Assembly (NCBI GenBank): GCA_964455155.1
Contig: CAYVYH010000020.1
Span: 1-15,714 of the forward strand
DNA length: 15,714 bases
Direction: 5' to 3'
DNA from: UBA8403 sp964455155
GTDB taxonomy: Bacteria; Bacteroidota; Bacteroidia; Cytophagales; Amoebophilaceae
The notes under the pieces are model-generated. The model saw only the letters and a list, made by a program, of their open reading frames with translations, did not search any database and was not told where the DNA came from. Within the stretch, counting starts at the first letter, position 1, and each line of letters starts with the position of its first letter. Shown here piece after piece: positions 1-7,661 of the stretch. Both the position numbers and the translations under genes were made by a program.

Positions 1-2
1 GA

Positions 3-1601
3 TTGCTGTTCTACACACTGGCCATAGGCCCTATAGCCTTGCAGTTAGACTTTAGCACGGGGTATTTGCTGGTGTACCAAGGCATCTTTGCTACACTCAT
101 AGGCCTACTCTTTGCCCGTAGAAAGCAAAAAAGCTTTGACATCCTCTCCACGCAGCGGGAACAGCTCTTTCAAGACAACCAAGCATCAAAAGAAGAGCTT
201 CTATCGGCTACTGAAGCACAAATGCGGTTCACTAGTGTTCTTAAGAAGGCAGGTATAGAGAAGCTGGAAAGTGCAGCCCACCTGAGCAAACAACTCCTCG
301 CCCTCAGTAAGCAGGGTGGCTCCATCAAGGAAGTCGAAGAACTGGCGCAGCGACTCACCGATCAGCTCACCCCCATGGCGCTGAGCATGGATAAGTTTGT
401 ACACCGTACCACGGGAGTTTTATTGCTAGAGAACGTCAAGAAGTTGCCGCTTGACGAATTTTTACAAGAAATACAGCGGGTACTGCAAGACAAAGGGTAC
501 AGTGCCAAGATAGTCGTACGTACCCAAGAAAGAGCACTTCAGTGTGATGTAGAGAAGATGCAGCAAGTCATTCTCAACAGCTTTTCTTTTATACGCTCGG
601 TGTCGGTGACTGAGACAGAAGAGGAAGAGTCAGTATTGCTGGGCGTGGAAGAGACTCAGCTAGGCTATCCTCTCAAAACGGTTGAAGACGGTCATACCAA
701 GCAGGTATCAGCGTTGCGTTTGACGATCACTTCTTCTGCCACCCTCCCTACTCTGGATGCGGTGTACATGTCGCAAGTGAATGAGGAAGTGCTTGTCATC
801 CCTGAAGAGACAAGTGATCTACCATTGCTCGCCAATGAGCGCATTGTGAAGGCACACTATGGCTACGCCAATACTGTTAATGAAGGCGAGGAGATCACGA
901 TGGTCTATGTGATCCCTGTCGATGTGCGCGAAGTACGCTCCAAAGACATGGACACACCCCAGATGCTAGGTGGTACGGAATGGCCGCGCGCCGATGACAC
1001 CTACCCAGGCGCGCAGGAGCAGGAAGAAGCCTTTTTGGCAGCAGTCAAGGATAAGTCAAAAGCTGATCTGAGACTCATCAAGCAGGCCATAGTCCTACTC
1101 AAGGATTATCATGGTCCCGTGCTGCGCAAGAGCGGCGAGCCGTTTTACCTGCACCCGCTGGCTGTAGCGCAGATTGTTCTGGAGTACAACCAAGATGAAG
1201 CCACCATATTAGGCGCGCTACTCCACGATGCGGTAGAGGACACTCCCCTGACGCTAGAGCAGATAGCGTTATGGTTCAATGAAGAGGTGTGCGCCATTGT
1301 CAATGGGGTTACGCACATGGAAAGCAACAAGGCGACGATCTACAAAGTGTTGCTCTCCCACCCCGAGAATATCCGTAAGCTCTTGGACGTAGAGGACACC
1401 CGGGCGCTGTATGTCAAGCTGGCAGATAGGATGCATAACATGCGCACCATCCATGCCAAGGGGGCAGAGAGCCAGCGGAGGACTGCCGAGGAGACACTGC
1501 TCTTTTTTGTGCCTTTGGCCAGGTCCTTGGGCCTGTACGAAGCTGCTGAGGAGTTGAAGACGAGGAGCTTCAGTATATTGAACAATATGAAAGGTGTGTG
1601 A
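3..1601 (+). CDS. Membrane sensor-like protein ending in a RelA/SpoT-type (p)ppGpp hydrolase HD domain (5' partial)
   Basis: The reading frame is open to the left edge and probably begins upstream; the first codon seen is TTG. Residues about 1-38 hold one or two hydrophobic segments followed by a basic ARRKQK stretch, and 45-130 is a hydrophilic helical region. Residues about 140-310 have the order of a histidine-kinase ATPase domain: a linker like LDEFLQEIQRVL, then DVEKMQQVILNSF where an N-box would be, and a late LANERIVKAHYG segment. The N-box asparagine and the DxGxG motif are missing, and no phospho-accepting histidine motif is visible. Residues about 345-525 are an RSH-type HD domain with H384 (FYLHPLA), H408-D409 (LLHDAVEDT) and D475 (LADRMHNMRT) all kept. 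No synthetase, TGS or ACT domain follows. By family knowledge the HD domain removes pyrophosphate from (p)ppGpp; control of it by a dead kinase-like sensor is inference. The missing 5' part could add more membrane helices. Confidence 0.85.
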   Translation: MLFYTLAIGPIALQLDFSTGYLLVYQGIFATLIGLLFARRKQKSFDILSTQREQLFQDNQASKEELLSATEAQMRFTSVLKKAGIEKLESAAHLSKQLLALSKQGGSIKEVEELAQRLTDQLTPMALSMDKFVHRTTGVLLLENVKKLPLDEFLQEIQRVLQDKGYSAKIVVRTQERALQCDVEKMQQVILNSFSFIRSVSVTETEEEESVLLGVEETQLGYPLKTVEDGHTKQVSALRLTITSSATLPTLDAVYMSQVNEEVLVIPEETSDLPLLANERIVKAHYGYANTVNEGEEITMVYVIPVDVREVRSKDMDTPQMLGGTEWPRADDTYPGAQEQEEAFLAAVKDKSKADLRLIKQAIVLLKDYHGPVLRKSGEPFYLHPLAVAQIVLEYNQDEATILGALLHDAVEDTPLTLEQIALWFNEEVCAIVNGVTHMESNKATIYKVLLSHPENIRKLLDVEDTRALYVKLADRMHNMRTIHAKGAESQRRTAEETLLFFVPLARSLGLYEAAEELKTRSFSILNNMKGV

Positions 1602-1688
1602 GGGGTTGAAGTGAGACACAAAATTCCAGAGCCTAGTGTGAGCCCTTGTCTTCTGAGCTGTTTAGTGAGCTGGCCTTCCTATTTTGTC

Positions 1689-3524
1689 TTACTCCACGGT
1701 GACCGACTTGGCCAAGTTTCTAGGGCGGTCTACATCGCAACCGCGTATCACCGCCATGTGGTAGGCAAGTAACTGCAGGGGCACTACTGTTACCATGGGC
1801 ATGAGTGCTTCATGCATAGGTGGCACTTCAATCACATGATCGGCAAGTTGGGCAGCTGTTTTGTCACCCCGTGTTACGATGGCAATGATTTTTCCTTTCC
1901 TAGCTTTTACTTCTTCTATGTTTGATATCATCTTGTCGTAAAATCTATCTTGTGTGGCGATGCATACCACGGGCATTGCTTCGTCGACCAGGGCAATAGG
2001 GCCATGTTTCATCTCTGCAGCAGGGTACCCTGCTGCAGAGATGTAGGAGAGCTCTTTGAGTTTGAGTGCCCCTTCCAAGGCTACCGGAAAATGATAGCCC
2101 CTGCCTAAGAAAAGGAAGTTGTTTGCGTCTTTGTATGCCTGGGCAATACGCTGCACCTGATCGCGCTGTTGTAATACAATCTCTATCGTTTCGGGCACAT
2201 CAGCTAAGTACTGTAGCAACTCGTTGAACATGGAGGTTGTGATGGTGTTCCGTTGACGTGCCACGGCTAGGGCCATCATGACAAGTGCGGTTAGCTGTGT
2301 AGTGAAAGCCTTGGTACTAGCTACCCCAATCTCAGGGCCTGCATGTGTGTATATGCCTGCATGTGCTGCTCTAGCAATGGAGGATTCTACCACGTTACAA
2401 ATACCCAGGATAGTGGCCCCTTGCTCTTTGGCTAGTGCAATAGCTGCCAATGTATCTGCTGTTTCTCCGGATTGAGAAATAGCGCATACAAGGTCTCCTG
2501 CACCAATAATCGGTTTTCTATAACGAAACTCCGAGGCATATTCTACTTCCACAGGTATCCTACAGAACTCCTCTAAAAAGTACTCTGCTATCAACCCAAC
2601 GTGCCACGAGGTACCGCATGCTACCATGGTGATTTGATGCGCTTTGGTTAGCTGACCCATGTGGTCACTGATGCCCCCCAGTACCAATTGTTGTTTGTCT
2701 GTGGCAAGGCGGCCTCGCATACAGTCCCTGATGGCATTAGGTTGCTCGAAAATCTCTTTAAGCATAAAATGCTCAAAGTCTCCCTTCTCTATCGTCTCCA
2801 GTGTGATGTCGAGCTGCTGAACAGCAGGTGTTAGGGGCGTATTCTCACTATTTTTCATCAACAGCCGATTGTCCTGGATGATAACAATTTCGTGGTCATT
2901 GACAAAGACCACTTGATCTGTGTATGCGACAATGGGTGTTGCATCTGAGGCAATGAAAAACTCATCCCTTCCTATGCCAACCACCATCGGGCTTCCTTTT
3001 CGTGCAGCGATAAGTGTGTTGGGTAGGTCTTTGGATAAGATAACCAAGGCATAGGCCCCTACGACTTTGGCCAGTGCCAACCTAACTGCTTCTTCTAGCG
3101 GACACTGATGGCATTGTTGTACATCTTCGACAAAGTGCGCTAAGACCTCAGTGTCTGTCTCACTCTCAAAAACATAGCCCTTGTTGAGGAGGTATTTTTT
3201 GAGCATGCGGTAGTTTTCGATGATTCCGTTGTGTACCATCGCAAACCTTCCCGAGGCCGCCACGTGAGGATGGGCATTAACATCGCTAGGTGCACCATGC
3301 GTCGCCCAACGTGTATGCCCGATGCCAATGTGGCTTTTTAGGTTCTTGTTGGCTATAGAATGCTCTAGCTCACTAACCCTTCCTGCTTTCTTGTACACTT
3401 TAAGGTCCCCGTCGAGCAGTGCGATGCCCGCACTATCGTAGCCTCTGTACTCCAGTCTTTGGAGTCCTTTTATAAGGATGGGATAGCTTTCTTGGTGTCC
3501 TACGTAAGCAATGATACCGCACAT
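1689..3524 (-). CDS. glmS: Glutamine--fructose-6-phosphate aminotransferase (isomerizing)
   Basis: This enzyme makes glucosamine-6-phosphate from fructose-6-phosphate and glutamine, the first committed step to UDP-GlcNAc for peptidoglycan and lipid A. The 611 residues match the usual length. The N-terminal glutaminase begins MCGIIAYVG, with Cys2 as the nucleophile after Met removal, and has HTRWATHG, HNGIIENY and ETDTEVLAHF. Two SIS domains follow: the first near residue 300 with ACGTSWHVG and SQSGETADT, the second with LGRGYHFPVALEGALKLKE and AEMKHGP. The C-terminus DVDRPRNLAKSVTVE is canonical and carries the catalytic lysine. The ATG lies two bases after the stop of the TPR gene upstream, so the two are probably co-transcribed. 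No Shine-Dalgarno sequence is visible, as is usual in Bacteroidota. The gene appears intact. Confidence 0.98.
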   Translation of the reverse strand: MCGIIAYVGHQESYPILIKGLQRLEYRGYDSAGIALLDGDLKVYKKAGRVSELEHSIANKNLKSHIGIGHTRWATHGAPSDVNAHPHVAASGRFAMVHNGIIENYRMLKKYLLNKGYVFESETDTEVLAHFVEDVQQCHQCPLEEAVRLALAKVVGAYALVILSKDLPNTLIAARKGSPMVVGIGRDEFFIASDATPIVAYTDQVVFVNDHEIVIIQDNRLLMKNSENTPLTPAVQQLDITLETIEKGDFEHFMLKEIFEQPNAIRDCMRGRLATDKQQLVLGGISDHMGQLTKAHQITMVACGTSWHVGLIAEYFLEEFCRIPVEVEYASEFRYRKPIIGAGDLVCAISQSGETADTLAAIALAKEQGATILGICNVVESSIARAAHAGIYTHAGPEIGVASTKAFTTQLTALVMMALAVARQRNTITTSMFNELLQYLADVPETIEIVLQQRDQVQRIAQAYKDANNFLFLGRGYHFPVALEGALKLKELSYISAAGYPAAEMKHGPIALVDEAMPVVCIATQDRFYDKMISNIEEVKARKGKIIAIVTRGDKTAAQLADHVIEVPPMHEALMPMVTVVPLQLLAYHMAVIRGCDVDRPRNLAKSVTVE

Positions 3525-3526
3525 GT

Positions 3527-4228
3527 TTATGGGGTAGGGGTAGGTTGCTGAGACTTTGAATGGATGGCTTTGAGCCGTGCTGTATGCTTGAGGGCATCTC
3601 TATACTGCGCTGCCCCTGGAAACTCCTGCACGATGCGCTGGTAGCAACCTAGCGCTGCCACATAAGCTTTCTGGGCTTCATAGGCCAATGCAGCTTTGGC
3701 CAGATAAGTGGGTGTAAACACTTTGTTGGGTTTGTAAGCTGCAGCCTTCATGTAATAGGTAGCGGCCAACGGATAGTTTTTACTTTCAGCATATGCATCA
3801 CCTAGGAGTGCCCAGGCCCGGGCCTGCAGCAGCAAGTCGTTGGCCCTAAACTTGGTGAGATGCTGCACCGCCTTGGTGTAGTCTTTCTGGTGTATGTAGC
3901 TAACTCCGGCATAGAAATGCGCGAGGTTGGCTGCTTGTGTGAAGCGGTATTCTTTGACAATATCCAGCAACCCTGCATATACGCCATCGCCGTGTAGGGC
4001 TTTGTCAAATGCTTCTTGTTCAAAATAGTAGACGGCCTGGAACATTTCACCGTGCGCCACTTTATTTCGCTTTTGTTGGTAGTATTTGAAAGAGAAAAAA
4101 CTGACCGTACCCATGAAGGCTAGGAGGCCAACCAGGTACAGACGTCGCTGTTGTCTTTTAACGCGCACGGCTATTTGCTGGATACTATCGCCGGTTGCTA
4201 GAGACCTTGGAGTGAATTGCTGAGTCAT
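3527..4228 (-). CDS. Membrane-anchored tetratricopeptide-repeat protein
   Basis: This is a 233-residue protein from the ATG at 4228; a longer frame starts at a TTG three codons earlier and is less likely. A basic stretch (VRVKRQQRR) precedes one transmembrane helix at about residues 29-47, followed by KYYQQKRNK, so the N-terminus is probably cytoplasmic and the repeat domain periplasmic. At least three TPR-like helical pairs are visible, for example AHFYAGVSYIHQKDYTKAVQHL, cut here to AGVSYIHQKDYTKAV, then AWALLGDAYAESKNYPLAA and AKAALAYEAQKAYVAALGCY. The layout of one N-terminal anchor plus TPRs resembles the YfgM/TPR family that assists envelope protein assembly; the exact role is unknown. 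It sits 2 bp upstream of glmS and 74 bp downstream of pdhA on the same strand, suggesting shared transcription. The C-terminus ends in a Gln/Pro/Thr-rich tail. Confidence 0.85.
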   Translation of the reverse strand: MTQQFTPRSLATGDSIQQIAVRVKRQQRRLYLVGLLAFMGTVSFFSFKYYQQKRNKVAHGEMFQAVYYFEQEAFDKALHGDGVYAGLLDIVKEYRFTQAANLAHFYAGVSYIHQKDYTKAVQHLTKFRANDLLLQARAWALLGDAYAESKNYPLAATYYMKAAAYKPNKVFTPTYLAKAALAYEAQKAYVAALGCYQRIVQEFPGAAQYRDALKHTARLKAIHSKSQQPTPTP

Positions 4229-4302
4229 AGTTATCAAGTATAAACGTTAGTTTGAAGGTACTACGCTGCTAGTGTCGGTGTGAAAGCATTGAAAATGGGT
4301 AG

Positions 4303-5358
4303 TCAACTCTTTAAAAATGGGTAATCTTTTTGGGCATATACATCCTCGTAAGCTGCCGATGGCTGGGGATACGCGGCCGCTTCAGCAAAAGCCACGGCAT
4401 CAGCTATCTGCTGTTTCACCTGTTGGTCAATTAAATCCAAGGCTTCGGCACTAACTATCTGTCTGTCTAGGATTTCAGCGCGTATGCGACCTATAGGATC
4501 TTGTTGTTGGTAGGTGGCTATTTCTTCTTTGGTACGGTAATTGGCTGGGTCAGAGATGGAGTGTCCCTTGTAGCGGTAAGTTTTAAGCTCCAATAAGCTA
4601 GGCAGACCGCTCCTAGCTTTTTTAGCGGCCTTCTCCACGGCACGGTGTACAGCGATTACGTTCATCCCATCCACAGCCTCAGAGGGCATATCATATGCAG
4701 CACCAAGCTTGTAAAGCGCTGTGACGTTAGAGCTCCGTTCTACAGAGGTGCCCATAGAATAGCCGTTGTTTTCAATCACAAAGATGACGGGAAGTTGATA
4801 AAGCATAGCCAAGTTCAACGACTCATGAAAAGCGCCTTGACGCACGGCTCCGTCGCCCATAAAAGTGATGCACAAGTTGTTGGTCTTCTTGTATTTCTCT
4901 GCGAAAGCAATGCCCACTCCCAGAGGAATTTGTCCGCCTACAATACCATGGCCCCCTAACAGATGACGCGCTTTATCAAACATGTGCATGGATCCCCCTT
5001 TGCCTTTAGAGATACCACTGACTTTGGCAAACAGCTCTGCCATGATGTAGCGAGGAGGAGTACCCAGTGCAATAGGATGGGCATGGTCGCGGTAGGCAGT
5101 AATGTATTTGTCTTCTTCACTCAAAGCCGTGACCGCTCCGGCGATACAGGCCTCTTGTCCATTGTACAAGTGGCAAAACCCCTTTATTTTCTGTTGTCCG
5201 TAAAGCTGACCTGCCTTTTCTTCAAACTTGCGCATGAGCAGCATTTTTTCGTACCAGAACAGATAGACTTCCTTGGGGAATTTTTCTGGTGACTCTACTT
5301 CCGGGTTGGCCGGCAGCGTGGTTGTCGAACGGTACGTCTCGGGCTTCATACGATCCAT
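4303..5358 (-). CDS. pdhA: Pyruvate dehydrogenase E1 component, alpha subunit
   Basis: This is the thiamine-diphosphate-dependent alpha chain of the pyruvate decarboxylase in the pyruvate dehydrogenase complex, which makes acetyl-CoA. The core begins FWYEKMLLMRKFEEKAGQLY, followed by IKGFCHLYNGQEA, TAYRDHAHPIALG, and GKGGSMHMF before the HGIVGGQIPLG loop. The ThDP/Mg motif runs from GDGAVRQGAFHESLN (near residue 167) to the paired asparagines of VIENNGYSMGT (near 197). YRYKGHSISDPANYR is the regulatory-loop region of E1 alpha. The partner E1 beta and E2 are not in the window. Three in-frame ATGs are possible, at 5397, 5358 and 5349; I chose 5358 because the extra 13 residues of the longest form look like leader sequence, but this is not certain. 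The gene is divergent from the recF remnant on the plus strand. Confidence 0.95.
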   Translation of the reverse strand: MDRMKPETYRSTTTLPANPEVESPEKFPKEVYLFWYEKMLLMRKFEEKAGQLYGQQKIKGFCHLYNGQEACIAGAVTALSEEDKYITAYRDHAHPIALGTPPRYIMAELFAKVSGISKGKGGSMHMFDKARHLLGGHGIVGGQIPLGVGIAFAEKYKKTNNLCITFMGDGAVRQGAFHESLNLAMLYQLPVIFVIENNGYSMGTSVERSSNVTALYKLGAAYDMPSEAVDGMNVIAVHRAVEKAAKKARSGLPSLLELKTYRYKGHSISDPANYRTKEEIATYQQQDPIGRIRAEILDRQIVSAEALDLIDQQVKQQIADAVAFAEAAAYPQPSAAYEDVYAQKDYPFLKS

Positions 5359-5411
5359 ATGAGGGTAATAGAAAGGCACGAAGCTAGCCAAAAACATCCA
5401 AAAAAGAATTG

Positions 5412-6013
5412 ATGCCGCTTACAAAACTCTGGTGCGCACATTTCAAAAATCGCACTGCCGTCGAGTCGAACTTTTGCAGCCCGGCTCAACTTGATCGTAG
5501 GTCTCCATGGCGAGACCACACTCTTGGATGGAATCCATTACCTCTCTTTGACCAAGAGCGCTCTCAACACGGTTGACACACAGCACGTCCAGTACGGCAA
5601 GAAGGTCTTTGCTGTGGAGGAGCGCTTCGTGAAGTAAGAGCAGCCCTATGCTGTGAAATGCACCTTGCAGCAGCACGGTAACAAGTGTTGCCAAATCGAT
5701 GGGAAGCCTTATACTAGACTACGGGACCACATTGGACTCGATATCTTCGCAGAGTAACGGCACCAGGCTATCGCGAGTTATCCTAATGCATCCATTTCTC
5801 ATACCAAGGTTTTATTGCTTTTAGACGATATCTCTGGTAGACCTGGATGAGCAACGTGTGAATTGGTCGGTTCAGCTCATGGTCCGGCAGCACTTTGACC
5901 AAGTGTTCGTTACAGATGCCAAAGGGAAGGAAGTTGTTGCCATCATGTAGCAGGTCAAAGCTGACCGAGCCCTGATCTACATGGATCAGCACAGACACGT
6001 GGTATCAGGGTAA
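5412..6013 (+). pseudogene. recF: recF remnant (DNA repair ATPase), frameshifted and internally deleted
   Basis: The pieces are collinear with RecF but lie in three frames. An ATG at 5412 opens MPLTKLWCAHFKNRTAVES, the usual RecF N-terminus with HFKN. A frameshift near 5484 leads into LNLIVGLHGETTLLDGIHYL (5485 onward), then SLTKSALNTVDTQ. This should be the Walker A region, but the Gly-Lys pair of GEGKTN is absent, apparently an in-frame two-codon loss. In-frame TAA codons lie at 5635 and 5755, with RecF-like KPYTRLRDHIGL between them. The next recognisable piece, KVLLLLDDIS at 5806, is the Walker B region, so most of the central coiled-coil/signature part (about 190 residues) is missing. 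A second frameshift near 5836 leads to DLDEQRVNW and FDQVFVTDAKGKE, the RecF C-terminus, with a TAG at 5948 and TAA at 6011. Such a gene cannot make a working RecF. The assignment rests on family recall; the motif order is strong. Confidence 0.85.
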
Positions 6014-6032
6014 ACACTATGAATTTTGTAGG

Positions 6033-6158
6033 ATGCGTGACATATTTGCGGGCTTGTCCGGTTGAGGGTATACAGCTGTGGTGATCTTTACGCTGCCTTT
6101 TACCCGGTCTTATGGGAAAATAGTGGTGCCTTTGCACCTACATAAAGTCACTTGCCAT
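6033..6158 (+). pseudogene. Possible DUF721-family remnant downstream of the recF remnant
   Basis: After the recF remnant an ATG at 6033 gives MRDIFAGLSG and then a stop. The same frame reopens and reads SYGKIVVPLHLHKVTCHENR from 6108, running into the start of gatC in a different frame. This resembles the conserved W-x-KIVGP-x-IA-x-HT segment of DUF721 proteins, which often follow recF in Bacteroidota. The similarity is short and recalled, not searched, so this is a weak call; it may instead be ordinary leader DNA of gatC. Confidence 0.25.
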
Positions 6159-6444
6159 GAAAATAGATAGGCCTTTACTTCAAAAGTTAGCCCAGTTGGC
6201 CCAGCTAGAGGTGAGTGTACACAATGAGCCTATCCTGCTCGAGGATTTGAATAGGATTGTTAATTGGGCTGAAAAGCTGAAAGAACTAGATACAACCGGC
6301 GTAGAGCCACTAGTCACGATGGCGTCGGAGTACCATATTTTGCAAGAAGATACTCCGCAGATGCCTTTGGCGCATGAAAAAGCGCTAGCCAGTGCGCCCA
6401 GTAGGGACTCTAATTATTTCAGAGTGCCCAAAGTCAAAGAATAA
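6157..6444 (+). CDS. gatC: Asp-tRNA(Asn)/Glu-tRNA(Gln) amidotransferase subunit C
   Basis: This is the small subunit of the GatCAB complex, which amidates misacylated Glu-tRNA(Gln) and Asp-tRNA(Asn); GatC wraps around and stabilises GatA. The 95 residues are the typical length. The start MKIDRPLLQKLAQLAQLEVS is the family's N-terminal helix, followed by LEDLNRIVNWAEKLKELDTT and then GVEPLVTM and LQEDTPQMP. The C-terminus APSRDSNYFRVPKVKE matches the usual end, with the conserved YFRVPKV. The large subunits gatA and gatB are not here, so they must be encoded elsewhere, as is common in Bacteroidota. It lies 28 bp upstream of the membrane protein gene on the same strand. No Shine-Dalgarno sequence is seen. 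Confidence 0.95.
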   Translation: MKIDRPLLQKLAQLAQLEVSVHNEPILLEDLNRIVNWAEKLKELDTTGVEPLVTMASEYHILQEDTPQMPLAHEKALASAPSRDSNYFRVPKVKE

Positions 6445-6472
6445 CGCTTGTGATATAAACAACGATTGTAGC

Positions 6473-7531
6473 ATGGAGCCAGACGCGAAAAAAGTGTTCA
6501 GGGTGCTTAATGTTCGCAAGATATGGCTGCCTATTGGCATAGGTATTGGTGTTGTGCTTTGCCTGTTCATGCGTGATGACAGCTTCAGCCTAGCCAAGCT
6601 CAGCTTTATTAGGCAAGCCGATTGGCGTTACTTGCTCTTGGTCCTCTTGGTAGTCATCGTGCGCGATGTGGGGTATATTTACCGTATCAGGTTGTTAACC
6701 CATGCCAACTTGAGCTGGCTAAGCAGCTTTTACATCATTGTCCTCTGGGAATTTTCCTCGGCTGTGACCCCCTCTGTTGTAGGTGGAGGTTTTGTAGCTA
6801 TTTTCTTGCTACTCAAATCGGGTATGAATCTAGGCAAGTCGCTAGCCTATGTGATCGTCACCTCCATTTTTGACAATCTGTTTTTTATTGGTGCCACTTC
6901 TTTGGGATTTTTCGGTGTCTATGATTCCATATTCCAGACCATGTATATGCTGGAGGGCAAACTAGGAAGGAGTCTCGAGTTTCTGTTCTGGCTCAGCCAT
7001 GCCTTGGTGTCTGCCTATACTTTTGCAATGATTTTTGCGGTATTTGTGCGCCCTAAGCTCTTCAAGTGGATTTTAATGAAGGGCACTAGTGTTGGTTTCT
7101 TAAAAAAATGGCGACAAGCTGCCCGCAGGCATGGCGACGAGCTTATCCTGGCATCGCAGGCGCTACAAGGCGAGTCGCTCGCCTACTGGCTAAAGATTGG
7201 GGGCATTACCTTGGTAACCTGGACGGCACGGTATTTGGTTGTTAACCTGATCATCGCAGCTTACGTTCCTCTGGATTTTGTGGAGCACCTGGTTATTTTG
7301 GGCAAGCAGGTCATGATGTGGACGATCATGTTGGTGTCTCCTACGCCGGGCGGCAGCGGTACCGCAGAATTCTTTTACAAACAGTTCAATGAAGCTGCCC
7401 TGGGAAATTACACACTCATTACGGGCGTGCTTTGGCGGATACTCACCTATTATTTCTACCTTATTCTGGGTGCTATTTATTTACCTAGATGGATAAAAAG
7501 AGTATTTGATACTGATGGAGGCCAACCGTAA
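6473..7531 (+). CDS. YbhN/LPG-synthase transmembrane-family (UPF0104) membrane protein
   Basis: This is a 352-residue integral membrane protein from the ATG at 6473. A longer frame back to 6392 would overlap gatC and lacks hydrophobic or conserved sequence, so it was rejected. About seven or eight hydrophobic segments are visible, beginning with IWLPIGIGIGVVLCLF near residue 15 and including WRYLLLVLLVVIVRDVGYIY, FYIIVLWEFSSAVTPSVVGGG and LAYVIVTSIFDNLFFIGATS. The diagnostic motif SPTPGGSGTAEFFY lies near residues 289-302, as in the membrane domain of lysylphosphatidylglycerol synthases and the UPF0104/YbhN proteins. There is no C-terminal aminoacyl-transferase domain, so it is not a full MprF. 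Members are thought to act in lipid or envelope processes, but no reaction can be assigned. It follows gatC by 28 bp and converges on ndk. Confidence 0.88.
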   Translation: MEPDAKKVFRVLNVRKIWLPIGIGIGVVLCLFMRDDSFSLAKLSFIRQADWRYLLLVLLVVIVRDVGYIYRIRLLTHANLSWLSSFYIIVLWEFSSAVTPSVVGGGFVAIFLLLKSGMNLGKSLAYVIVTSIFDNLFFIGATSLGFFGVYDSIFQTMYMLEGKLGRSLEFLFWLSHALVSAYTFAMIFAVFVRPKLFKWILMKGTSVGFLKKWRQAARRHGDELILASQALQGESLAYWLKIGGITLVTWTARYLVVNLIIAAYVPLDFVEHLVILGKQVMMWTIMLVSPTPGGSGTAEFFYKQFNEAALGNYTLITGVLWRILTYYFYLILGAIYLPRWIKRVFDTDGGQP

Positions 7532-7661
7532 CCAATCCATTCTTTTGTAAGTACACCGCCGGCCCTGATGTTGCATCACATCAAGAGAGCCCGCGACTCA
7601 CCACACGGCACGTATGGGGCTCGTGTGGTCGGAGGGGTGGTTATAATGGGTGCTGGGTCCC
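7532..7661. terminator. Convergent spacer with inverted repeats, possible transcription ends
   Basis: This spacer separates the 3' ends of the YbhN-like gene and ndk. It holds a perfect 6-bp inverted repeat with a 6-base loop (TGATGT at 7566-7571, ACATCA at 7578-7583). It also has a 7-bp inverted repeat (CCACACG at 7601-7607, CGTGTGG at 7622-7628). An alternative pairing joins GAGCCC at 7587-7592 with GGGCTC at 7617-7622. None is followed by a clear T-run on either strand, so a classical intrinsic terminator is not proven. Confidence 0.3.

Noticed and set aside
1618..1687. Inverted repeat ACAAAAT / ATTTTGT between the convergent ends of the first gene and glmS
   Set aside because: The arms are 7 bp and AT-rich with a loop of 56 bases, too weak to call a terminator.
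5443..5998. Minus-strand frames of 83 and 71 codons between pdhA and gatC
   Set aside because: They are antisense shadows of the recF remnant, which explains the stretch on the plus strand.
6125..6138. Small hairpin GGTGC-CTTT-GCACC just upstream of gatC
   Set aside because: A 5-bp stem with no T-run or known leader structure is within chance expectation, and it may be part of decayed coding sequence.
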